Assembly (NCBI RefSeq): GCF_000701465.1
Contig: NZ_JNIY01000006.1
Span: 1 to 64,000, forward strand
Origin: Paraoerskovia marina DSM 21750
GTDB lineage: Bacteria > Actinomycetota > Actinomycetes > Actinomycetales > Cellulomonadaceae
DNA length: 64,000 nucleotides
Direction of reading: 5' to 3'
Position numbers and translations under genes: made by a program. Under the pieces are notes generated by a model that saw only the letters and a list, made by a program, of their open reading frames with translations, did not search any database and was not told where the DNA came from. Shown piece after piece: positions 57,140 to 64,000 of the stretch (the first letter of the stretch is position 1; each line of letters starts with the position of its first letter).

Positions 57140-58387
57140 TCACCGCTCCATGACCGCGACGGCCTCCAGGTGGTGCGTGTGCGGGAAGAGGTCGAACGCC
57201 CGCAGGTCCCCCAGCTCGTACCCCCGGGCCGAGAGGTAGCCGACGTCGCGCGCCAGGGCTGCCGGGTCGCAGGCGACGTAGACGACGCGTGACGGAGACA
57301 GAGCCGCGACCTGGTCGACGACTCGCCGTCCCGCTCCGACACGCGGGGGGTCGAGGACGACGACGTCCGCACGGGCACCCTCGTCGAGACCGGAAAGGAC
57401 ACGCTCGACGGCCCCGTGCCGCAGGTCGACCCGGTCGAGGCCGTGGGCGTTGCGGCGAGCGGCCCGCACCGCGTCGGCGTCGCCCTCGACCGCGACGACC
57501 GAGCCGTCCGGCCCGACCGCGTCGGCCAGCGGGGCCGTGAAGAGACCGGCTCCGGAGTACAGGTCCAGCACGCGGAGCCCGCGCACGTCGCCCGCGGCCC
57601 GCAGCACGGCGCCGACAAGGGCGCGCGGTGCCTCGCGGTGGACCTGCCAGAACCCGTCTGCGGGGAGACGGTAGCGATACTGGCGCCCGTCGTGGTCGAC
57701 CACCTCGTGGACCGACCGACGTGCGTTCGGTCGCCGGTCGGTCTTGCCGCCGTGCGCAGGCTTGCCGTCGACGAGCAGCACGGGCGCCCCACCGGTGGCC
57801 GGCGCCACGAGCTCGAGCCGCGCGCCGGGCTCCCAGGTGCGGGTGAAGACGCCCTCGGCGACCGCGAGCGCCGCCACCTCCTCCGAGGCGAGCGGCATCG
57901 AGTCGAGGGGGACGACGTCGTGCGACCGGTGCCGGACCATCCCTGCCCTGCCCTCGGCGTCCGCGACGAGGTCGATACGCGTGCGGTAGCCCAGTCCCCC
58001 GCGCGCCTCGTCCCCCGGCATCTCCTCGACGTCGACGTCACGGTCGATCGAAGCCAACCTCGACAGCTGCTCCCTCAGCACGGCGGCCTTCCACCGCCGC
58101 TGCCCGGGCAGCGAGACGTGCGAGAGCTCCCCACCACCCACGCCGCCGGGTCCGGCCTCCGGCCAGGCGGGCGTCACCCGGTCCGGCGACGCCTCGAGGA
58201 TCTCCATGGCGTCGGCGCGCCAGAACTTCGCCGACTCCCCCGCGTCGGTCAGTCTCGCCCGGACCCGCTCGCCGGGCAGCGTGTGCCGGACGAAGACGAC
58301 ACGTCCGTCGTGCCGCGCGACGCAGTGGCCGCCGTGGGCGACGGGACCGATCTCGATCTCGATCAGGGGGGACGTCTCAGGTGTCAT
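57140..58387 (-). CDS. TrmA/RumA-family RNA (uracil-5-)-methyltransferase
   Basis: 415 residues from the ATG at 58387, overlapping the permease stop by ATGA. An N-terminal TRAM/OB domain (IEIGPVAHGGHCVARHDGRV, FVRHTLPGERVRARL) precedes a linker and the SAM-binding core: VLDLYSGAGLFTAPLADAVG, VVAVEGDADAVRAARRNA, VVVLDPPRVGAGRRVVDQVA and the nucleophile cysteine in RVVYVACDPAALARDV, with the final HTHHLEAVAVMER. It methylates a uracil in rRNA or tRNA; which one is unclear. Iron-sulfur cysteines typical of RlmD are not evident in the N-terminal half. Confidence 0.85.
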   Translation of the reverse strand: MTPETSPLIEIEIGPVAHGGHCVARHDGRVVFVRHTLPGERVRARLTDAGESAKFWRADAMEILEASPDRVTPAWPEAGPGGVGGGELSHVSLPGQRRWKAAVLREQLSRLASIDRDVDVEEMPGDEARGGLGYRTRIDLVADAEGRAGMVRHRSHDVVPLDSMPLASEEVAALAVAEGVFTRTWEPGARLELVAPATGGAPVLLVDGKPAHGGKTDRRPNARRSVHEVVDHDGRQYRYRLPADGFWQVHREAPRALVGAVLRAAGDVRGLRVLDLYSGAGLFTAPLADAVGPDGSVVAVEGDADAVRAARRNAHGLDRVDLRHGAVERVLSGLDEGARADVVVLDPPRVGAGRRVVDQVAALSPSRVVYVACDPAALARDVGYLSARGYELGDLRAFDLFPHTHHLEAVAVMER

Positions 58388-60387
58388 GGGTCGATTGTCT
58401 CCCGGCCGGGACCCCCGGCCGCACTCCCGGCGCTCGCCCCCGACGAGCTCAGCTGCCAGGGCACCGACGCCACGACCACCCCGGGCGAGAACAGCAGTCG
58501 CCCCTTGAGCCGCAGCGCGCTCTGGTTGTGCAGCAGCTGCTCCCACCAGTGGCCGACGACGTACTCGGGGATGTAGACCACGACGAGGTCGCGCGGGCTC
58601 TCTCGACGGATCGACCGGACGTAGGCCAGCACGGGCCGGGTGATCTCACGGTACGGAGAGTCGAGCACACGCAGCGGCACCGGGAGGTCGAGAGACTCCC
58701 ACTGCTCGACGAGCTCGCCCACCGAGTCGCGGTCCACCCCGACCGTGACCGCCTCGATCACCGAGGGGCGCGACGCACGCGCGTAGGCGAGCGCGCGCAT
58801 CGTGGGCTTGTGCAGGCGGGAGACCAGCACGATGGCGTGCACACGGCTCGGCAGGGCGCGCGCCTCGGCGATGTCCCCGTCGAGCTCGAGCTCGTGCGCG
58901 ACCCCGGTGTAGTGCTTCTTGATCGCCAGCATGATCACGTAGACGACCATCATGGCGACGATCGCGATCCAGGCACCGTGACTGAACTTGGTGACGAGCA
59001 CCGTCACCAGCACGCTGGCGGTCATCGCGAGCCCGAGTGCGTTGACGAGGCGGGACCGCTTCATCCGTGCGCGCTCGCGCGGGTCGATCGCGGTCCGCAG
59101 CGCACGGTTCCAGTGCTTGACCATCCCGAGCTGGGAGAGCGTGAACGAGATGAACACCCCGACGATGTAGAGCTGGATCAGCCGGGTCACCTGGGCGTCG
59201 AACACGATGATGAGCAGGATCGCGCCGGCGGCGAGGGTGATGATCCCGTTCGAGAAGGCGAGTCGGTCCCCGCGCGTGTGCAGCTGGCGCGGCAGGTACC
59301 CGTCCTTCGCGAGGATCGACCCGAGGATCGGAAACCCGTTGAACGCGGTGTTCGCGGCGAGGACGAGGATCACGCCGGTCACGACCGCGACGAGGATCAG
59401 CACGATCGGGTGGCCCGAGAAGACGGTCGCGGCGAGCTGGCTGATCACGGGATGCTGGACGTAGTCGGCCGGCAGCGCGCCGGAGGCGTTCGCGAGCTGC
59501 GTGTGCGGGTCCTCGACGTACTTGACCCCGGTCTCGCGGGCGAGCAGGAGGATGGACATCAGCATCGCGGCCGAGATGATGCCGAGCATCCCGAGCGTGA
59601 CGGCCGCGTTCCGGGACTTCGGGCGCTTGAAGGCCGGCACACCGTTGCTGATGGCCTCGACCCCGGTCAGGGCCGCACAGCCCGACGCGAACGCCCGAGC
59701 GACCAGGAATGCCCCGGCGAGACCGGTGAGGCCCTCGCTGAAGCCCGACTCGGCGGTCAGGGTGAAGTCGGCGCTCTCGGCCCGTCCGAGGCTGCCGGTC
59801 AGGTACTGCACGAACCCGACGACGGCGATCGCGCCGATCGCCCCCATGAACAGGTACACCGGGATCGCGAAGAGCCGGCCCGACTCGCGCAGACCGCGCA
59901 GGTTCGCGACCGTCAGGACCACCACGACCACGACGGCGAGGCTCGCCTCGTGCCCGCGCAGCGCGGGCACGGCGCTCGCCGCGTACTGCGCGCCCGACGA
60001 GATGGAGACCGCGACGGTCAGGACGTAGTCGACGAGGAGCGCGGACGCCACGCCCAGGCCCGCCTTGGGCCCGAGGTTGGTGGTGACGACCTCGTAGTCG
60101 CCACCGCCGGACGGGTACGCGCGCACGTTCTGCCGGTAGGAGGTCACGACGGTCAGCAGGACGACGACGACGGCGAGTCCGACCCACGGCGAGATCGTCA
60201 CCGCCGTGATCCCCGCCAGGGAGAGCGTCAGGAGGATCTCGTCCGGCGCGTACGCCACGGACGAGAGCGCGTCCGAGGCGAACACGGGCAGAGCCGTGCG
60301 CTTCGGCAGCAGGGTGTTGCCGAGAGTATCGCTCCGCATGGGGCGACCGAGGAACAGTCGCTTCGCGGAATCCGCAATATCAGACAC
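58384..60387 (-). CDS. KimA-like APC-superfamily permease (probable K+ importer)
   Basis: 667 residues from a GTG at 60387. About twelve transmembrane segments fill residues 40-490, beginning with LPVFASDALSSVAYAPDEIL, the hallmark of the KimA/YdaO group, and including RAYPSGGGDYEVVTTNLGP. A cytosolic C-terminal domain of about 170 residues (VHAIVLVSRLHKPTMRALAY on) follows, as in KimA. B. subtilis KimA is a high-affinity K+/H+ symporter; two TrkA regulators transcribed divergently support a potassium role. The start is near-leaderless. The stop overlaps the RNA methyltransferase start. Confidence 0.8.
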   Translation of the reverse strand: MSDIADSAKRLFLGRPMRSDTLGNTLLPKRTALPVFASDALSSVAYAPDEILLTLSLAGITAVTISPWVGLAVVVVLLTVVTSYRQNVRAYPSGGGDYEVVTTNLGPKAGLGVASALLVDYVLTVAVSISSGAQYAASAVPALRGHEASLAVVVVVVLTVANLRGLRESGRLFAIPVYLFMGAIGAIAVVGFVQYLTGSLGRAESADFTLTAESGFSEGLTGLAGAFLVARAFASGCAALTGVEAISNGVPAFKRPKSRNAAVTLGMLGIISAAMLMSILLLARETGVKYVEDPHTQLANASGALPADYVQHPVISQLAATVFSGHPIVLILVAVVTGVILVLAANTAFNGFPILGSILAKDGYLPRQLHTRGDRLAFSNGIITLAAGAILLIIVFDAQVTRLIQLYIVGVFISFTLSQLGMVKHWNRALRTAIDPRERARMKRSRLVNALGLAMTASVLVTVLVTKFSHGAWIAIVAMMVVYVIMLAIKKHYTGVAHELELDGDIAEARALPSRVHAIVLVSRLHKPTMRALAYARASRPSVIEAVTVGVDRDSVGELVEQWESLDLPVPLRVLDSPYREITRPVLAYVRSIRRESPRDLVVVYIPEYVVGHWWEQLLHNQSALRLKGRLLFSPGVVVASVPWQLSSSGASAGSAAGGPGRETIDP

Positions 60388-60397
60388 GAGAGACCAT

Positions 60398-60442
60398 GCT
60401 ATGCCGGTTAGGTCCCGTGGTCGCCTGCGAATCCGGTATAGC
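60398..60442. promoter_or_regulatory. Divergent promoter with inverted repeat, permease and trkA genes
   Basis: GCTATGCCGG (60398-60407) and CCGGTATAGC (60433-60442) form a 9-of-10 inverted repeat, and each arm carries a -10-like hexamer (CATAGC on minus, TATAGC on plus) 9-10 bases from a GTG start. Both genes may be leaderless and regulated together. Confidence 0.5.
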
Positions 60443-60451
60443 GTGCATCGT

Positions 60452-61123
60452 GTGCACTTCGTGATCATGGGCTGCGGCCGGGTGGGCGCCACGCTGGCGC
60501 AGTCGCTCGAGCGCAAGGGCCACTCCGTCGCCGTCGTCGACCAGAGCTCGGACGCGTTCCGGCGCCTGCCCGCCGACTTCACCGGTCAGAAGGTCAAGGG
60601 CCTCGGCTTCGACCGCGAGACCCTCGGCCAGGCCGGGATCGAGGACGCCTATGCGTTCGCCGCGGTCTCGGACGGGGACAACTCGAACATCCTCGCGGCA
60701 CGTGTGGTGCGCGAGACGTTCGGCATCGAGAAGGTCGTCGCCCGGATCTACGACCCTCGCCGTGCCGAGATCTACCAGCGCCTCGGCATCCCCACCGTGG
60801 CGACGGTCCGCTGGACGTCCGACCAGGTGCTGCGGCGGATCCTGCCCCTCGGCGCGACGGACGAGTACCGCGACCCGTCCGGCAAGGTCCGCCTCGTCCA
60901 GGTCGACGTGCACGCGCGCTGGATCGGCAGGACGGTCGCGGCGGTCGACGCCGCGATCACCGGGCGCGTCGCGTTCCTGGCGCGCTTCGGGGAGGGGATG
61001 CTCCCCGATCCCGGAACCGTCCTGCAGGAGAACGACGTCGTCCACGTCCTCGCCGCCACGGACGACGTGGTGGCCGTCGAACGCACGCTGACACGGGCCC
61101 CCGGTCCGGAGGAGGACAACTGA
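60452..61123 (+). CDS. TrkA-family potassium channel/transporter regulator (CeoB-like)
   Basis: 223 residues. RCK-N NAD-binding domain starts at once (VHFVIMGCGRVGATLAQSLE, GxGxxG, with acidic D in VAVVDQS), followed by an RCK-C domain from about 140 (RLVQVDVHARWIGRTVAAVD). Such proteins gate K+ transporters in response to nucleotides. The stop and the next ATG share bases (TGATG), so the two TrkA proteins are made together, probably as a heteromer. An in-frame GTG nine bases upstream is an alternative start. Confidence 0.87.
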   Translation: MHFVIMGCGRVGATLAQSLERKGHSVAVVDQSSDAFRRLPADFTGQKVKGLGFDRETLGQAGIEDAYAFAAVSDGDNSNILAARVVRETFGIEKVVARIYDPRRAEIYQRLGIPTVATVRWTSDQVLRRILPLGATDEYRDPSGKVRLVQVDVHARWIGRTVAAVDAAITGRVAFLARFGEGMLPDPGTVLQENDVVHVLAATDDVVAVERTLTRAPGPEEDN

Positions 61124-61869
61124 TGCGCGTCGTCATCGCAGGTGCAGGATCCGTCGGCCGCTCGATCGCGCGCGAGCTCCTCGGGCACGACCACGACGTC
61201 ACCCTGATCGACCGTCAGCCTGGGGCCATGCGGGTCGCCCAGGTGGCCGAGGCAGACTGGCTCCTGGCCGACGCCTGCGAGCTGTCCACGCTGAGCGACG
61301 CACGCGTCGCCGAGTGCGACGTGATCGTCGCCGCCACCGGCGACGACAAGGCGAACCTCGTGGTCTCGCTCCTCGCGAAGACCGAGTTCGGGGTCCCCCG
61401 GACCGTCGCCCGCGTCAACAACCCCCGCAACGAGTGGATGTTCGACGAGTCGTGGGGCGTGGACGTGGCGGTCTCGACACCCCGCATCATGACCGCGATG
61501 GTCGAGGAGGCCGTCGCGGTCGGCGACCTCGTCCGCATCTTCACGTTCCACCAGTCCGGTGCCGAGATCCTCGAGATCACGCTCCCGGAGTCGTCACCGC
61601 TCGTCGGCCTGCGGATCGCCGCGATCGTGTGGCCGGCCGACACCGTCCTCGCGGCGATCGTCCGAGGCTCGCAGCCGTTCGCCCCGACGGCCGACGACAC
61701 GCTGGAGGTCGGGGACGAGCTGCTCATCGTCGCGGGGCGGGAGGCCGACCCGCACGCGCTCGAGACGCTCTTCGTCGGAACGCCTACGCCTCATCCTGCG
61801 GAAGAGACTCGGTCGCCCGCTCCGGAGAGCGATCACGACGCACGAGGAGCCACGTCACCCACAGCGTGA
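61123..61869 (+). CDS. TrkA-family potassium channel/transporter regulator (CeoC-like)
   Basis: 248 residues. RCK-N with MRVVIAGAGSVGRSIARELL and VIVAATGDDKANLVVSLLAK, then RCK-C from about 145 (ILEITLPESSPLVGLRIAAI, VGDELLIVAGREADPHAL). A polar tail of about 30 residues follows. Coupled to the upstream trkA. Its last 86 bases overlap the 3' end of the DUF3159 gene on the opposite strand. Confidence 0.87.
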   Translation: MRVVIAGAGSVGRSIARELLGHDHDVTLIDRQPGAMRVAQVAEADWLLADACELSTLSDARVAECDVIVAATGDDKANLVVSLLAKTEFGVPRTVARVNNPRNEWMFDESWGVDVAVSTPRIMTAMVEEAVAVGDLVRIFTFHQSGAEILEITLPESSPLVGLRIAAIVWPADTVLAAIVRGSQPFAPTADDTLEVGDELLIVAGREADPHALETLFVGTPTPHPAEETRSPAPESDHDARGATSPTA

Positions 61870-62632
61870 GCGCGAACAGCGGGATCCCCATGACCAGCCG
61901 TGCCGTACCGAGCCAGCCCACGGTGCCGGTCACGTACAGAGGCACCTGGACCGCGAGCCGCAGGACGAACATCCCGACCCACAACCAGGTTGCCGCCTGG
62001 TACCGCCGCATCAGCGCGCGGTCGTGCCGCCAGCGTGCCCACCGGGCGAACGCGCCGGGTGACCTCGCGGTCGCCCCCTCGGCGTCGTCGGCGCCGGCGC
62101 GCGCGGTGTCCGTGCCGGACTCCCCCGCCGTCGGGGCCTGATCCGGGGTCGCGGCGGACGCGTCGTCGTTCTTCGCGTCCGACGCCAGCTGCTCGATGAA
62201 GCCGGACCTCAGGCCCTCCACGACGACGCCGACGACAGGCCACCGGACGAGGATGGAGAGCAGGAGTCCGACCGAGTAGATGGCGTTCGTCCACAGCCCG
62301 AGCGCAAAGTAGTCCTCGGCGTCTCCCGAGCGCCAGGCCCAGAGGACGCCGATCCCCACGCCGAGCAGGCCGCTGAGCGCCGGCGTGACCGGCGCTCGTT
62401 GCACCACACGGGCCAGGACGGCGACGACCGAGATCGCGACCGACCCGATCAGCGTCGTCCGCAGGTCCTCGGTGATGACGAAGAGCACCACGAAGATCAG
62501 GCCGGGAGCCACCGACTCCAGCAGACCGCGCACCCCGCCGACCGCGTCCGTGACGGAGAACTCGTCCGCCGCGAGGACCTTCATCCCCTGCGGTGTCGAG
62601 TCGTCGGGCGCGGTCCCCGACACGTCACTCAC
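61784..62632 (-). CDS. DUF3159 family membrane protein
   Basis: 282 residues from a GTG overlapping the end of the OB-fold gene. Six or so transmembrane segments: a pair beginning VAPGLIFVVLFVITEDLRTT, more around ALSGLLGVGIGVLWAW and YSVGLLLSILV, then a charged alanine-rich loop (about 170-210) and a C-terminal pair (LWVGMFVLRLAVQVPLYV, GIPLFALTLWVTWLLV). Actinobacterium-specific, function unknown; commonly linked to the dut-DUF3710-OB genes as here. The C-terminal coding end overlaps trkA. Confidence 0.82.
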   Translation of the reverse strand: MSDVSGTAPDDSTPQGMKVLAADEFSVTDAVGGVRGLLESVAPGLIFVVLFVITEDLRTTLIGSVAISVVAVLARVVQRAPVTPALSGLLGVGIGVLWAWRSGDAEDYFALGLWTNAIYSVGLLLSILVRWPVVGVVVEGLRSGFIEQLASDAKNDDASAATPDQAPTAGESGTDTARAGADDAEGATARSPGAFARWARWRHDRALMRRYQAATWLWVGMFVLRLAVQVPLYVTGTVGWLGTARLVMGIPLFALTLWVTWLLVRRDRSPERATESLPQDEA

Positions 62633-63008
62633 CGGGCCGCGCCCTGAGTTCGTACCTCGGGTTGTAGATGGTGCGACGTCCACGGATGTCGCAGACGAGC
62701 CCCTCGACGCGGACCCGACGCCCCGGCTCGATGCCGACGATGCGGCGACGCCCGAGCCAGACCAGGTCGATCGACCCGCTGCCGTCGTACAGCTCCGCCT
62801 CGACGGTCTGGACGTTCTCCCTGGGTCGGAGCACGACGGACCTCAGGACGCCGGACACCGTCGCAGGCGTGCGGTCCTTGAGGTTCTCGACGGGAGTGCA
62901 CCCGAGCTGACGGGACGCGTCGTCGCGCTCCTCGCCCGCGGTGATCGTCTCCTGCGACGCGAGGACCGAACGCCACGGAGACAGGTGCGCGGTGCGCGTG
63001 GAGGTCAC
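62625..63008 (-). CDS. OB-fold nucleic-acid-binding protein
   Basis: 127 residues from a GTG overlapping the DUF3710 stop (GTGA). A single OB-fold covers about residues 45-125: TVSGVLRSVVLRPRENVQTV, ELYDGSGSIDLVWLGRRRIV, IEPGRRVRVEGLVCDIRGRR. It resembles the tRNA-anticodon/RecG-like OB group of actinobacterial proteins of unknown role. Third gene in the dut chain and coupled on both sides. Confidence 0.8.
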   Translation of the reverse strand: MTSTRTAHLSPWRSVLASQETITAGEERDDASRQLGCTPVENLKDRTPATVSGVLRSVVLRPRENVQTVEAELYDGSGSIDLVWLGRRRIVGIEPGRRVRVEGLVCDIRGRRTIYNPRYELRARPGE

Positions 63009-63733
63009 TGGATCTCCGCGATCTCGGGTCCACGGGTCAGGGGGTCGAGATCCCGCGCCGTCGGTGCCGGACCGTCGACGGGGGCGATCTTCGACTCCTC
63101 GGGCTGCCCGGGCATGTGCATGGAGAGCAGGTCGCGCGGCGGGCGCGCCGCCTCGTCGCGGACCACGACGATGTTGGCGAAGACGGCCTCGACGAGCTTC
63201 GCCTGCTCCGGCTCGACCGCCGCCCGTCCGGTGATGACGCCGCGCAGGAACCACCGCGGGCCGTCGACACCGACGAAGCGAGCGGGCCGGAACCCCGACT
63301 TGCCGTCCTTCGTCTTGACCGGGAGACGGGCGAGCAGCTCGCGGCCGAACGGGCCGGGGATGTCGTCGACGGCGCCGCCCTGCTTGGTGACCGACGCACC
63401 GATCTCCTCGCGGATGGTGTCCCAGATCCCGGCCGTGCGGGGCGCCGCGAAGGCCTGGACCTGCAGTCCGGACCCCTGGATCGCGCAGGCCGCTCCCGTG
63501 ATGCGCCGGGTCTTCTTGTCGGCCTCCATCCGCAGCTCCATGCCGCGGACCGCGGGGAACCAGATCGCACCGAGGTCGACGCGCCCGCCGAGCTCCGTCA
63601 CCTGCGACGAGTCGAACGGGCCTCGGGCGGGGGCCTCGGCCGCGTCGTCAGACGTCGACCCGTCGACACCCGCGGGCGTCTCGTTGTCGATTTGATCGCT
63701 CGCCTGTGCAGAGCGGCGCCGGAACAAGGGCAC
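63005..63733 (-). CDS. DUF3710 family protein
   Basis: 242 residues from a GTG preceded by GGAGG (nine bases). After a disordered N-terminus (VPLFRRRSAQASDQID) the conserved body includes GGRVDLGAIWFPAVRGMELR, ITGAACAIQGSGLQVQAFAA, WDTIREEIGASVTKQGG and VDGPRWFLRGVITGRAAV. Actinobacterium-specific, function unknown. Follows dut by 113 bases and is coupled to the OB-fold gene. Confidence 0.85.
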   Translation of the reverse strand: MPLFRRRSAQASDQIDNETPAGVDGSTSDDAAEAPARGPFDSSQVTELGGRVDLGAIWFPAVRGMELRMEADKKTRRITGAACAIQGSGLQVQAFAAPRTAGIWDTIREEIGASVTKQGGAVDDIPGPFGRELLARLPVKTKDGKSGFRPARFVGVDGPRWFLRGVITGRAAVEPEQAKLVEAVFANIVVVRDEAARPPRDLLSMHMPGQPEESKIAPVDGPAPTARDLDPLTRGPEIAEIQ

Positions 63734-63846
63734 TGACGTTCTCCTCCGTGTCGCGGGACCGGGAGCACCGGTCGGGGTCGGCCCGTCGCTGGGCCGCGTC
63801 TTCCAGGGTAGTGCTCCCACGGCGGTCTGGGTGACGCACGCGGAGC

Positions 63847-64000
63847 CTAGGCCGTCCAGCCGCCGCTGGACCCGAACCCGCCGGCACCCCGGGCGGAGCC
63901 CGGGAGCCGTTCCGCCGCAACGAACTGCACCCGCTCGACCCGTTGGACGACGAGCTGCGCGATCCGGTCCCCGCGGCGCAGGGTCACGGGCGTCGTCGCG
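63847..64000 (-). CDS. dut: Deoxyuridine 5'-triphosphate nucleotidohydrolase, C-terminal part
   Basis: Only the last 50 residues are inside the window; the gene continues past 64000. LRRGDRIAQLVVQRVERVQF is dUTPase motif IV and RGAGGFGSSGGW is motif V, the glycine-rich arm that closes over the substrate. The enzyme hydrolyses dUTP to dUMP and pyrophosphate. Gene order dut-DUF3710 is common in actinobacteria. Confidence 0.9.
   Translation of the reverse strand, partial: ATTPVTLRRGDRIAQLVVQRVERVQFVAAERLPGSARGAGGFGSSGGWTA

Noticed and set aside
58381-60411. 676-residue plus-strand frame opposite the permease
   Set aside because: Antisense shadow; histidine/aspartate-rich with no protein features.

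Overview
The window is high-GC actinobacterial chromosome. The gene set (DUF3000/DUF3159/DUF3710 proteins, a GuaB1-type IMP dehydrogenase relative, frequent leaderless GTG starts, pyruvate formate-lyase, an ATP-grasp ligase that could build a D-amino-acid peptidoglycan bridge, a FemAB protein) points to Micrococcales, most likely a facultative anaerobe of the Cellulomonas/Oerskovia/Sanguibacter type. The genus is inference.

1-13300 is an accessory island that stops at a tRNA-Val(CAC) gene. It holds an IS3-family element next to an IS5-family remnant, a small DUF6881-like gene, and a minus-strand defence operon resembling class 2 DISARM. Reading in the direction of transcription the operon is: two coupled unknown genes (11619-9107) in the place of drmE, the helicase drmA, the DUF1998 protein drmB, a 431-base gap where drmC would be expected, and a cytosine-5 DNA methyltransferase (drmMII). 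A decayed IS481 transposase lies directly upstream.

13315-35525 is chromosomal core: pabB-pabC, tRNA Gly-Cys-Val, dinB, hrpB, a PPK2 kinase, zapE, an SDR-like gene, a D-amino-acid-ligase-like ATP-grasp gene coupled to gnd, a DUF3000 gene followed by RNase D, a femX-like gene, fadA-fadB, a ybdK-like ligase and a membrane alpha/beta hydrolase.

35580-45121 is a second accessory block with locally lower GC. It contains a PH-domain pseudogene, two unknown genes (one secreted), and a dead Tn554-like element (tnpA, tnpB, tnpC). Its tnpB is split by a composite element: two same-orientation ISL3-family copies bracket a truncated Rhs C-terminal toxin gene and a membrane protein that is probably its immunity partner. 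A 6-bp direct repeat flanks the composite, and the tnpB halves rejoin in sense when it is removed.

45342-64000 is core again: pflA-pflB with a Rex-like operator, dxs diverging from guaB1, NUDIX, phosphotransferase and DUF1801 genes, aconitase behind a perfect 18-bp palindrome, a TrmA/RumA-type methyltransferase, a KimA-like permease diverging from two TrkA proteins, and a dut-DUF3710-OB-fold-DUF3159 chain cut by the window end.
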